From Acidobacteriota bacterium (GTDB taxonomy: Bacteria > Acidobacteriota > Terriglobia > Bryobacterales > Bryobacteraceae): DNA of 32,539 nt. Each line of letters begins with the position of its first letter. Position 1 is the first letter of the stretch. The notes beneath the pieces were generated by a model. The model ran no database searches. It saw only the letters and a program-made list of their open reading frames with translations, and was not told where the DNA came from. The DNA lies in assembly GCA_016871015.1 (NCBI GenBank), contig VFZX01000042.1:1-32539 (forward strand). The letters are read 5' to 3'. Both the position numbers and the translations under genes were made by a program. Positions 24,331 through 32,525 of this stretch are shown here, piece after piece.

Positions 24331-24810
24331 ATGTCGCGCTTCTCGCCCCCTGAAAACTACCGCCGCAAGCCAGCGGCGCCCTTGCCCGCGCGGCGTGACG
24401 CGGTCACGCGCAAGGTCAAGGTGTTATTTGTCTGTATCGGGAACGCCGTGCGCAGCCAGATGGCCGAGGCCTTTGCGCGCCACTATGGCGGTGACGCAGT
24501 GGCCCCGTCGAGCGCCGGACTCGCGCCCGCGCAGTCGATCGCGCCACTGACCATGAAGGTCCTGCGCGACCGCGGTATCAGTGTCCGCGAGCAGTTCCCC
24601 AAAGGACTGGGCGAGGTCAACGCGCCGTTCGACTACGTCGTCAACATCAGCGGCGAGAAGCTGCCGCCTCCCTTTGACCGCGGAGCGAGGAACTGGGACG
24701 TCGCGGATCCCTACGTCCTGCCCGAGCAGGCTTACCTCGAGGCGGCGGCCAAGATCGAATCGCTGGTAATGAGCCTGCTGATGGAGATCCGCGGCCGCCG
24801 CGTCCCGTAA
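24331..24810 (+). CDS. Low-molecular-weight protein tyrosine phosphatase / arsenate reductase family protein
   Basis: A 159-residue protein with the LMW phosphatase fold. After a basic, Pro-rich extension of about 28 residues comes KVLFVCIGNAVRSQMAEAFA, with the P-loop Cys35-x5-Arg41. Next are SSAGLAPAQSIAPLTMKVLRDRGI, FDYVVNISGEKLP and NWDVADPYV, whose Asp-Pro is the general-acid region. The family includes tyrosine phosphatases and thioredoxin-coupled arsenate reductases; the Cys pair used by ArsC for resolution is not evident, so phosphatase or glutaredoxin-coupled reductase remain open. It lies 6 nt after pdxT and is probably co-transcribed; a link to vitamin B6 is not obvious. Confidence 0.85.
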   Translation: MSRFSPPENYRRKPAAPLPARRDAVTRKVKVLFVCIGNAVRSQMAEAFARHYGGDAVAPSSAGLAPAQSIAPLTMKVLRDRGISVREQFPKGLGEVNAPFDYVVNISGEKLPPPFDRGARNWDVADPYVLPEQAYLEAAAKIESLVMSLLMEIRGRRVP

Positions 24811-24814
24811 CGGG

Positions 24815-25678
24815 CTAGTCTTCGCTGCTGAAAATCCCGCCGATCGCATCGAGCGGACCCCGTTCATCCCCGCCGCTGCGAAACGATCCGAGTTCACGCC
24901 GCATCTTCTCTAGAGTCATGCTCTGCACGATGACCTTGCCCGGCCCCGTAAGGGTCGCCAGGAACAGGCCCTCGCCGCCGAAGATCGCCGTCTTGATGCC
25001 GCCCACGAACTGGATGTCGTAGTTGACGCTTTCTTCAAATCCGACGATGCATCCGGTGTCCACCTGGAGCGTTTCGCCTGGGCCCAACTGGAACTCCAGG
25101 TGATCGCCGCCCGCGTGAATGAACACCATCCCAGGCCCGGTGAGCTTCTCGAGAATGAAACCCTCGCCCCCGAAGAAGCCGCTGCCGAGCTTTTTCACCA
25201 GCGCGATATTCAACTGGACGCTTTCCTGGGCGACAACGAAGCTGTCGCGCTGCACCAGCCAGCTTTGGCCGGCCTTGAGGTCGAAGTGCTGGATCCGTCC
25301 TGGATAGTCGCCGGCGAAACCCACCTGTCCGGGCGTGTTGGCCCGGAAGTGCGTCATGAAAAGCGACTCGCCCATCAGCTTCCGCTTCACCGCACCCCAC
25401 AGCTTCTGGCCGATGGATCCGCCCTGCATCTTGGTCTCCCACTGCACGTTGGGAGTCTTGTACAACATCTTCCCGGCTTCCGCGATCAACTCCTGGCCGG
25501 GCTTCAGCCGGATCCGGACCACCTGAAGGTTGTCGCCGTGAATCTCGTAGTCCAGCGGCTCAGCCGATGTGGCCACTGCCGTGGAAGTGAACCCGCCGCC
25601 ACCGGAAGGCTGCCCGCATCCCGAGCAGAACTTCGCATCGTCCGCCATCCTGGAACCACAGTTCCCGCAAAACGCCAT
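24815..25678 (-). CDS. AIM24/TIGR00266 family protein with N-terminal zinc ribbon
   Basis: A 287-residue protein. MAFCGNCGSRMADDAKFCSG is a zinc ribbon with Cys4, Cys7, Cys18 and Cys21, followed by a Gly/Ser/Thr linker. From about residue 40 a beta-rich TIGR00266/AIM24 domain follows: LQVVRIRLKPGQELIAEAGKM, MTHFRANTPGQVGFAGDYPG and two repeat-like segments (GEGFILEKLTGPGMVFIHAGG and GEGLFLATLTGPGKVIVQSM). Its function is not established; the yeast homologue is mitochondrial. ATG 25678 is chosen because a GGGAGG ribosome site lies about 12 nt upstream and the zinc ribbon starts there; the longer frame reaches into the divergent gene. It is convergent with the phosphatase gene (4-nt gap). Confidence 0.9.
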   Translation of the reverse strand: MAFCGNCGSRMADDAKFCSGCGQPSGGGGFTSTAVATSAEPLDYEIHGDNLQVVRIRLKPGQELIAEAGKMLYKTPNVQWETKMQGGSIGQKLWGAVKRKLMGESLFMTHFRANTPGQVGFAGDYPGRIQHFDLKAGQSWLVQRDSFVVAQESVQLNIALVKKLGSGFFGGEGFILEKLTGPGMVFIHAGGDHLEFQLGPGETLQVDTGCIVGFEESVNYDIQFVGGIKTAIFGGEGLFLATLTGPGKVIVQSMTLEKMRRELGSFRSGGDERGPLDAIGGIFSSED

Positions 25679-25701
25679 GTATAAAAACCGCCTCCCTTTC
25701 G

Positions 25702-25711
25702 ATCTTACAAT
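25702..25711. promoter_or_regulatory. Overlapping divergent -10 elements
   Basis: In the 49-nt gap between divergent genes, TACAAT (25706-25711, plus) and TAAGAT (25707-25702, minus) overlap by two bases. Each faces a gene with a good ribosome site (GAGGAG on plus, GGGAGG on minus). RNA polymerase could probably serve only one side at a time. Confidence 0.45.
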
Positions 25712-25727
25712 TAGAGGAGAACCAACC

Positions 25728-27740
25728 ATGTGGCCCCTGACTCGAACTACGAAGTACGCGGCGGTTTTGTTCCTCGCCGCGGCGGGCTTGTTGGCCCGGC
25801 AGGATCCGCACACCTGCGGCACGCATCCGTTGCGCGCGGCCGAGGAGATCGCGCTGCACCGGCAGTCGCAGCGGAATCCGGCTCTCAAGGCGCGCCGGAC
25901 AGCGTTGCGCGGCGCAAACCGCGACGAGGGCAATATCGCGGTGCTCGAAGATGCGGGCGACCTGATCACGCGCCGGAATCCCTTCAACCTGAACCGGCGC
26001 AAACTCACCTTCACGCCCGCGGGACCCGAAGCCACCGCATATTCCTACGCGCTGGCGGATGCTGACTACGACGATGCCGCGGCGACTGACGGCGACCAAC
26101 TCGCCGGACTCGATGACGACGACACGCGCGAAGTCGCTCTCGGTATGGAGTTCCCATTCTACGGCAAGAAGTACACCCGGGCCTGGATCAACTCCGACGG
26201 CAACATCACGTTCGGAAAAGGGGACCCGGCAAGCAGCGACCGTTCGCTTGGCCGCGCGGTTTCGGGGCCGCCCCGGATTTCCGGGTTCTTCGAGGACCTC
26301 GATCCATCCCGCGCCGCCAGCGGCGTCCGCGTGCACCGCAGCGGTTCGCGGACGACCGTCTCCTGGCTCGCGATCCCGGAGTTCACCAATTCCGGAACAG
26401 GGCCGCTCAATACGTTTCAGATCCGTCTGCACGACTCTGGGGTCATCGAGTTCGTCTACTCCTCCGTCGCTTCGGCTTCGGCCGTGATCGGCTTGGCTCC
26501 GGGCGGGCAGACCACCGGCACAACGGTGGTCTCCTACGTTAACGATGCGAGCGCGGCATACGCGGCAGCGGTGGCGGAGAGGTTCACCAATGTTTCCGAG
26601 ATCGACACGGTGTTCGCCGCGCATCGCTTTTACGAGACACACGATGATTCCTTCGATTTCATCGCTTTCTACAACAACCAGGGGATCGCTTCCTCCTCGA
26701 CATCGGTTGCCTGGGAGCTCACCGTGCGTAATACGGTTCGCGGGATCAACGACGCTCAGACGGACGACGGCGCGATCTACGGCTCACCGAAGCGTCTTCA
26801 AGGCGTGTTGAACATGGGGCCGCTTTCCCAGTATCCGCAGGATCCCAACGCGGTAGTTTCCGGGCGGTTCCTGGCCGGGGACACGCCGCTCTCCGTGCTC
26901 GCCCACGAAATCGGGCACCGCTGGCTAGCCTACGTCAGCGTGCTCGGCCCGGGTGGCACGCCGGCGATGCTGGGGGCGCAAAACGCGCACTGGGGGTTCG
27001 CCTACAACTCGGACGCGTCGCTGCTCGAAGGAAACCGGATCCGCGACGATGGCGAGGGCGTTACGCCGCGCTTTTCCACCATCGCGACGGCGGAGAAGTA
27101 TTCCGCCCTCGACCAGTACCTGATGGGGTTCCGCGCTCCACAGGAGGTGGAGGATTCCTTCCTCGTCACCAACCCCAACGTCCCCGTTGCCAACCGCGCG
27201 CCTCAAAGGGGCATCTCGTTTGACGGCACGCGGCGCGACATCAGTCTTCAGGAACTGACCGGGATCTTCGGGCCGCGCAACCCCGATCACACTGTCGCCC
27301 AGCGCCGCTTCCGGGTCGCGGTGGTGCTGGTGACCCGGGCGGGCCAGGAGCTTTCTCCGGCGGCCCTGGAGCAGCTTGAAAACTACCGCGCCGCATTCGC
27401 CCAGTACTTCAATCGCGCCGCCGACGGCCGTGCCGAGGTGGATTTGACATTGCGCGCGGGCATTCACCTTTCCGCCGCGCCGCATATCGACCTGCGCGCG
27501 GGCGCCAAGGTGACCGCCACCGTAAATATCGCCAAGCCCGCGGCAGAGCCGCTCAGGCTGAAGCTGCAACTGGAATCCGGGCTGGTCTCGGTTTCCGAGA
27601 CGGTGACCATTCCCGCCGGTGAAACAAGCGTGGCGATCGAGATCTCTGCCGGCGGCAACCCTGGCGTCGACACGTTGACGGTCTCGGGTCCTGACGAAAC
27701 CTACGCGCCCGCTCAAGCGAAGCTCCGCGTCACCGGGTAG
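25728..27740 (+). CDS. Secreted zinc metalloprotease with C-terminal Calx-beta-like domain
   Basis: A 670-residue exported protein. The start is ATG 25728 with GAGGAG 9 nt upstream; the N-terminus WPLTRTTKYAAVLFLAAAGLLA is a signal peptide. Residues about 100-270 form a beta-rich nidogen-like or fibre-type module (VALGMEFPFYGKKYTRAW, SDGNITFGKG, RISGFFEDLDPS). The zincin motif is LSVLAHEIGHRWLAY with His393, Glu394 and His397. The stretch SALDQYLMGFRAPQEVED after it is common in related exported metalloproteases. The last 90 residues (KVTATVNIAKP, LQLESGLVSVSETVTIPAGE, VDTLTVSGPDE) resemble a Calx-beta repeat. It probably degrades extracellular protein, upstream of a barrel protein and a TonB receptor. 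Confidence 0.85.
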   Translation: MWPLTRTTKYAAVLFLAAAGLLARQDPHTCGTHPLRAAEEIALHRQSQRNPALKARRTALRGANRDEGNIAVLEDAGDLITRRNPFNLNRRKLTFTPAGPEATAYSYALADADYDDAAATDGDQLAGLDDDDTREVALGMEFPFYGKKYTRAWINSDGNITFGKGDPASSDRSLGRAVSGPPRISGFFEDLDPSRAASGVRVHRSGSRTTVSWLAIPEFTNSGTGPLNTFQIRLHDSGVIEFVYSSVASASAVIGLAPGGQTTGTTVVSYVNDASAAYAAAVAERFTNVSEIDTVFAAHRFYETHDDSFDFIAFYNNQGIASSSTSVAWELTVRNTVRGINDAQTDDGAIYGSPKRLQGVLNMGPLSQYPQDPNAVVSGRFLAGDTPLSVLAHEIGHRWLAYVSVLGPGGTPAMLGAQNAHWGFAYNSDASLLEGNRIRDDGEGVTPRFSTIATAEKYSALDQYLMGFRAPQEVEDSFLVTNPNVPVANRAPQRGISFDGTRRDISLQELTGIFGPRNPDHTVAQRRFRVAVVLVTRAGQELSPAALEQLENYRAAFAQYFNRAADGRAEVDLTLRAGIHLSAAPHIDLRAGAKVTATVNIAKPAAEPLRLKLQLESGLVSVSETVTIPAGETSVAIEISAGGNPGVDTLTVSGPDETYAPAQAKLRVTG

Positions 27741-27746
27741 TATGAT
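27741..27746 (+). promoter_or_regulatory. TATGAT -10-like element before the barrel gene
   Basis: TATGAT starts directly after the metalloprotease stop and ends 6 nt (GAGGAG) before the TTG start at 27753. GAGGAG touches the start codon, too close for normal ribosome-site use, so a leaderless start or internal promoter is possible. Confidence 0.3.
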
Positions 27747-27752
27747 GAGGAG

Positions 27753-29042
27753 TTGACGGCGCGTGCTCTCTTCTTCTCTGTCCTCACGCTCCCGGCGGGC
27801 GCGCAAATCGATCCCGGCAGGGAACTGAACAAGGCCCTGGCGGACAAGACCGGGAAGAAGCTCCAGATCACGGCGGAAGCCAAGCAGCGCGCCGAACAGC
27901 GCACAGCACAATTCTTCGGACGGGACCGCGACCTGGCCGCCGACTTCATCCGCCTTCGCATCGGATTGATCTACCGGCCCACAACGTGGATCAAGCTGGT
28001 AGGTGTCGCCCAGGACGCCCGCTCCGCGTTCTACGGCCTGCCGCCACCGGGCAGCGTGCGCGATCCTCACGACCTTCAAGAAGGCTACGCCGAGTTCCTC
28101 CGTCCCGATCAGCGCGGATTCGGCGCCACCATCGGACGCCAGATGATTGGCTACGGCGACACCCGCCTGATCGGTTCGCCGCAGTGGGCCTACACGGCGC
28201 GCACCTGGGACACCGCGCGTGTCTACTACCTGACCAAGAAGGCGCGGTTCGAAGCGCTTCACATCTCACCCATCGTCCCCCGTGGAACCGGATTCAACCG
28301 CCCGATCCTCGGCGATCGCATCTGGGGAACCTACAACACGTTCAAAGACGTGCTCGGCGCCACGGTGATTGACCTGTACGTGCTACGCCATGACCAGAAC
28401 CGTCCCAGCGGATTCACCGGCGCCGGACGGCTCGCGATTCAACTCTACGGGTCCCGCATGGGCGTTCCCCTGTCGAAGAGCTTCCGCTTCACCGCCGAGA
28501 ACGTGATCCAGCGTGGCCATGTGGGACCACTTCCGCACAGCGCCTTCGGATGGGTGGGCCAACTCGGATACAAGCGGACCCTGTTCGGCAAACCGGTCGA
28601 CTTCGCCAACGAGTACAAGTTCGCCTCGGGCACCAATCCTGCGTCCGGCAAGAGCGGAACCTTTGACCAGCTCTATCCCGCCGCCCACGACAAGCTGGGC
28701 CACATGGACGTGATCGGATGGCGCAACGTCCATAATGTCCGCTCGATCACCACCCTCAGCTCTAGCAAGACCTGGCAGTGGATCCTGATGTACAACAACA
28801 CCTGGCTCGCGGATCCGCGCGACGCGCTCTACAACGCGCAAGGCCGCGTGATCGTCCGCTCGCCCAGCGGGACTGCCGGCCGGCACGCGGGCCACGAGAT
28901 CGACCTTTATACTAACTACCAATGGAACTCCTATACCATCTCCGCTGGAATCGGGAAGTTCTTCCCCGGGGAATTCGTGCGCAACACCACTCCAGGCGCA
29001 CGGTCGCGTCTCATCTACCTGTCCACCTCGTACTCCTTCTAG
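27753..29042 (+). CDS. Outer-membrane beta-barrel, alginate-export/porin-like
   Basis: A 429-residue protein with a short signal (ALFFSVLTLPAGAQ) and a barrel-like body of alternating aromatic strands that ends in Phe (YLSTSYSF). Segments such as LRIGLIYRPTTWIKLVGVAQDAR, LQEGYAEF, FGATIGRQMIGYGDTRLIGSPQW and DLYVLRHDQN are typical of the alginate_exp/OprE-like porin family. The substrate is not indicated by the sequence. The start is uncertain: the only in-frame candidate between the previous stop and the signal peptide is TTG 27753. Its last 121 nt overlap the N-terminal coding part of the TonB receptor in another frame. Confidence 0.78.
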   Translation: MTARALFFSVLTLPAGAQIDPGRELNKALADKTGKKLQITAEAKQRAEQRTAQFFGRDRDLAADFIRLRIGLIYRPTTWIKLVGVAQDARSAFYGLPPPGSVRDPHDLQEGYAEFLRPDQRGFGATIGRQMIGYGDTRLIGSPQWAYTARTWDTARVYYLTKKARFEALHISPIVPRGTGFNRPILGDRIWGTYNTFKDVLGATVIDLYVLRHDQNRPSGFTGAGRLAIQLYGSRMGVPLSKSFRFTAENVIQRGHVGPLPHSAFGWVGQLGYKRTLFGKPVDFANEYKFASGTNPASGKSGTFDQLYPAAHDKLGHMDVIGWRNVHNVRSITTLSSSKTWQWILMYNNTWLADPRDALYNAQGRVIVRSPSGTAGRHAGHEIDLYTNYQWNSYTISAGIGKFFPGEFVRNTTPGARSRLIYLSTSYSF

Positions 29043-32000
29043 CAGCAGGCCTGCCGCTACACGCCCAGATCGCCACGGGCACGCTTGTCGGGACTGTGCA
29101 CGATCCAGGGGGGCTCGCGATATCCGGCGCGCAGATCACCGCCGTCAACCAGGCCACCGCCCGCCAGCGGACAGCGTCCACCAGCACGCTGGGTGACTTC
29201 GTCATCGCGGGACTTGAGTCCGGCGCCTGGACTGTCCGTGTCACGATGGCCGGATTCAAGCAAGCCGAGTGGGCCGCGGTGAACGTCGCCACCGGCGAGC
29301 GCGTGTCCGTGGGCGAGATCACGTTGGAGCTGGGTGCGGTGTCGGAATCCGTGTCGGTGTCAGCGCAGGGAGCTCTGGTCCAAACGCGCAGCGCCGAGCG
29401 CGCCGAACTGATCACACCGCGGCAGGTGACCAACCTGCTGGTCCGCGGGCGCAACGTGGCGGACCTGATGCAGCTCTTGCCCGGCGTCGTTGTCGGCGCG
29501 CAGCAGGAGGAACTGTCGAGCTCTTCGCAATTCTTCGTCCAGGGCAACCGGTCGACCACGAACAACATCGCCATCGACGGGATTCCAGCCACCGACATGG
29601 GCAACGGATCGCAGCTCAAGCTCACCGTCAGCCACGATGCCGTGGCCGAGGTCCGGATCCTGGTGAGCAACTACCAGGCCGAGTACGGCCGGATGTCGGG
29701 CTCGAACGTGCAGATCATCACCAAGTCCGGTACGAAGGACTTCCATGGACTGGGGTCCTACTTCAAACGTCATGAACAGCTCAATGCCAACGACTTCTTC
29801 AACAACATGAACCGGCTCGGCAAGCCGCGCTACCGCTACAACACCTGGAGCTACAACGTTGGCGGCCCGGTCTTCATCCCCGGGCGGTTCAACCGCAACC
29901 GTGACAAGCTGTTCTTCAACTGGGGACAGGAGTTCTGGCCCATCGCGCGCAATGCGATCGGACGGCTCACGGTTCCCACCGCCGCCGAAAAGCGCGGTGA
30001 CTACTCCCAGACGCTCGACCTCAACAATCGCCTGATTCCTATCCGGGACCCGCAATCGAACGCTACATTCCCGAACAACGTGATCCCCACCAGCCGCCTC
30101 GATCCCAGCGGGACCTCGCTGTTGCGCCTGTTCCCCGAGCCCAACTTCAGTGACCGCGGAATCTCCCGCGGCCAATACAACTACGTATTCAACGCGCCCA
30201 CCGACGCACCCAAGTACACGCACTCGCTCAAAGTTGACTACAACGTCAACGCGAACAACACGGTTACGGGGTCGTTCAACGCCTTCAACGAGGACCACAC
30301 CGGATCGGTTGGCATCCCCAGCTCCGGCGGTCTGAACTGGCCGCTCATGGTCAAGACCTGGTACACGCACCCGCGCGGATTCACCGGGCGCTACAACCGG
30401 ATCTTCTCTCCCACGCTGCTCAACGAGTTCAGCTTCGGCTGGCTCACGCAGCCCGCCAACGACCGCTATGAGGAGTCCGAGCTGCCCAAGGTCCAGCGCG
30501 ACAAGGTGGGCTTTGTGGCGGGCCAGTTCAATCCGTCGAACAACCCTCAGAACATCATTCCCAACGCGTCGTTTGGAGGGGTCCCGAGTCCGGCGAACCT
30601 GGTGGTCGAGGGCCGCTTCCCGCTGTACAACCGCTATCACATCCTTACGTTCAGCGACAACATCACCTGGACCCACGGTGCGCACACGATCAAGGCCGGC
30701 ATCTATGCCGAACACTACCGCCGCACGCAGCGTACCACGGTCGCCTTCAACGGCAACTTCGATTTCGCACGCACAGCGAACAACCCGCTCGACACCAACT
30801 GGGCCTATTCGAACGCATCACTCGGGGCCTACAACACCTACACGGAAGTCACCCAGCGGCTGCTGATGAACGAGATCTCGCAGAGTTGGGAGTGGTTCGT
30901 CCAGGACAATTGGAAGGTTGCGCGGCGCCTGACGTTCGACTTTGGCATCCGCTTCTATGTGATCCCGCCACTATACGAGCGGCAGGGCCGCGTGGCCGGA
31001 TTCGTGCCAAGCCGCTTCGATCCTGCCCGGCGGACACGCCTGATCGAGCCCGGATTCAACGCCCAGCGCCAGCGCGTAGGCGTGCACCCGGTGACTGGGC
31101 AGACCTACAACGCCGCGCAGATCGGCGCCATCGCTCCTGGGGTTGGCGCCCCCTACAACGGCATGTTGGTGGACTCGGAGGCGAGCGACTATCCCCGTGG
31201 TCTGATGAAGAACCGCGGAATGCAGTACGGACCCCGCGCTGGCTTCGCCTGGGACGTCTTTGGCGACGGCCGCACCGCGGTCCGGGGCGGCTTCGGCATT
31301 TTCTACAACCGCTTCTTCGACGGACCCTACTTCCTGCCGTTCGTCGGCCAGCCGCCGATCGTCAACACGCCGGTGCTGAACTTTGGTGAGGTATCGCAGC
31401 TCAGGAATTCGACCGGGCTTCTCTATCCCACCAACGTGTTTGCAGCCGACGCCCAGGGACTGCTGCCCCAGGTGATGAACTTCAGCTTCTCCGTCCAGCG
31501 CGACATTGGATTCGGCACGCTGCTCGACGTGGGTTACGTGGGATCGCTCGGCCGGCATCTGTACTGGCGGCGCGACATCAATCCGATCGCCATGGGTGCC
31601 AATTTCGCCCCGCGAAACTTCGACTCCACCCAGCCGGGCCGTCCGCTGCCTCCCGCCTTCCTGAGGCCCATCCAAGGCTACAACAACATCAATATGATCG
31701 AAGGTGGCGGCAGTTCCAACTACCATTCCTTGCAAGTTTCGGCCAAACGCCGCTTCCAGCGCGGCGTCGAATTCGGATTCGCATACACGTGGTCCAAGGC
31801 GTTGGACTTCAATGACGCCGACGGCGACACCATCAGCCCGCTTGTGCCGCTACGCGTTTGGCACTACGGACTCGCGGGTTTTGACCGGACCCACGTCGTC
31901 AATATCAACTACATCTGGGACCTGCCCCAGCGCAACTGGAGCTTCAAGCCCGCGGGCGCCGTGTTCAACGGCTGGCAGGTGTCCGGCATCTCCGGCTTTT

Positions 32001-32446
32001 CGAGCGGCCAGCCGCTTGGTATCGGGTTCACCACCACGACGGCGATTGACATCACCGGAACCCCGTCGCAAGGCGCGCGGACCGTGATCACAGGGAATCC
32101 GGTGCTGCCCAAGAGTGAGCGCACGTTCTCGCGGAATTTCCGGACGGACGTGTTCCGCCTGCCGGCCACCGGCACTGTCGGGACGGCGGCCAAGACCGTC
32201 ATCCGGGGTCCGGGCATCAACAACTGGGATGTCGCGTTGTTCAAGAACTTCCCGCTCGCCGAGAAGGTCCGGCTGCAGTTCCGGTGGGAGCTCTACAACG
32301 CGTTCAATCACACTCAGTTCGCGGGACTCGACACCACGGCCCGTTTCGATACCGCGAACGGCTCGCAGATCAACACGCGGTTTGGCGAGTTCACTTCGGC
32401 GCGGCTCCCGCGTCAGATGCAGTTGGCGCTGCGGCTGTTTTTCTGA
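28922..32446 (+). CDS. TonB-dependent receptor, Oar-like, second copy
   Basis: A receptor of up to 1174 residues. The hydrophobic signal HLVLLLAAGLPLHAQ ends near residue 48, then comes the carboxypeptidase-regulatory domain (GTVHDPGGLAISGAQITAV, GDFVIAGLESGAWTVRV). A plug follows (RQVTNLLVRGRNVADLMQL, NRSTTNNIAIDGIPATDM, YQAEYGRMSGSNVQIITKSG), then the barrel with FFNWGQEFW, YNRIFSPTLLNEFSFGW and the final MQLALRLFF. The only standard start before the signal is ATG 28922, which overlaps the previous gene by 121 nt, lacks a ribosome site and gives an unusually long n-region, so the true start may be non-canonical. With the upstream protease and barrel it may import peptides (inference). Confidence 0.92.
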   Translation: MELLYHLRWNREVLPRGIRAQHHSRRTVASHLPVHLVLLLAAGLPLHAQIATGTLVGTVHDPGGLAISGAQITAVNQATARQRTASTSTLGDFVIAGLESGAWTVRVTMAGFKQAEWAAVNVATGERVSVGEITLELGAVSESVSVSAQGALVQTRSAERAELITPRQVTNLLVRGRNVADLMQLLPGVVVGAQQEELSSSSQFFVQGNRSTTNNIAIDGIPATDMGNGSQLKLTVSHDAVAEVRILVSNYQAEYGRMSGSNVQIITKSGTKDFHGLGSYFKRHEQLNANDFFNNMNRLGKPRYRYNTWSYNVGGPVFIPGRFNRNRDKLFFNWGQEFWPIARNAIGRLTVPTAAEKRGDYSQTLDLNNRLIPIRDPQSNATFPNNVIPTSRLDPSGTSLLRLFPEPNFSDRGISRGQYNYVFNAPTDAPKYTHSLKVDYNVNANNTVTGSFNAFNEDHTGSVGIPSSGGLNWPLMVKTWYTHPRGFTGRYNRIFSPTLLNEFSFGWLTQPANDRYEESELPKVQRDKVGFVAGQFNPSNNPQNIIPNASFGGVPSPANLVVEGRFPLYNRYHILTFSDNITWTHGAHTIKAGIYAEHYRRTQRTTVAFNGNFDFARTANNPLDTNWAYSNASLGAYNTYTEVTQRLLMNEISQSWEWFVQDNWKVARRLTFDFGIRFYVIPPLYERQGRVAGFVPSRFDPARRTRLIEPGFNAQRQRVGVHPVTGQTYNAAQIGAIAPGVGAPYNGMLVDSEASDYPRGLMKNRGMQYGPRAGFAWDVFGDGRTAVRGGFGIFYNRFFDGPYFLPFVGQPPIVNTPVLNFGEVSQLRNSTGLLYPTNVFAADAQGLLPQVMNFSFSVQRDIGFGTLLDVGYVGSLGRHLYWRRDINPIAMGANFAPRNFDSTQPGRPLPPAFLRPIQGYNNINMIEGGGSSNYHSLQVSAKRRFQRGVEFGFAYTWSKALDFNDADGDTISPLVPLRVWHYGLAGFDRTHVVNINYIWDLPQRNWSFKPAGAVFNGWQVSGISGFSSGQPLGIGFTTTTAIDITGTPSQGARTVITGNPVLPKSERTFSRNFRTDVFRLPATGTVGTAAKTVIRGPGINNWDVALFKNFPLAEKVRLQFRWELYNAFNHTQFAGLDTTARFDTANGSQINTRFGEFTSARLPRQMQLALRLFF

Positions 32447-32450
32447 CCTG

Positions 32451-32465
32451 CGCTGCCAGGCAGCG
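32451..32465 (+). terminator. Short palindrome after the second receptor
   Basis: CGCTGCC-A-GGCAGCG, a perfect 7-bp palindrome, starts 4 nt after the receptor stop. The innermost pairs must open to form a loop, and no T-run follows, so termination is only possible, not shown. Confidence 0.3.
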
Positions 32466-32495
32466 TAGCGGAGGCTTGAAAACAGTGAAGCGGCA

Positions 32496-32525
32496 TCGTC
32501 AGCCTAGAGCATTTTCACGTATAAT
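32496..32525 (+). promoter_or_regulatory. Possible promoter at the right edge
   Basis: TATAAT (32520-32525) is a perfect -10 hexamer, with TCGTCA (four matches to the -35 consensus) 18 nt upstream. The gene it would serve lies beyond the window. Confidence 0.4.

Noticed and set aside
25569-25727. N-terminal extension of the metalloprotease
   Set aside because: It would overlap the divergent AIM24 gene; the signal peptide and GAGGAG site define the start at 25728.
26925-28262. Minus-strand 445-residue ORF opposite protease and barrel
   Set aside because: It crosses two plus-strand genes, has no motif and an unlikely composition.
29360-30715. Minus-strand 451-residue ORF opposite the second receptor
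   Set aside because: Shadow of the receptor frame, Val/Gly/Arg-rich without motifs.
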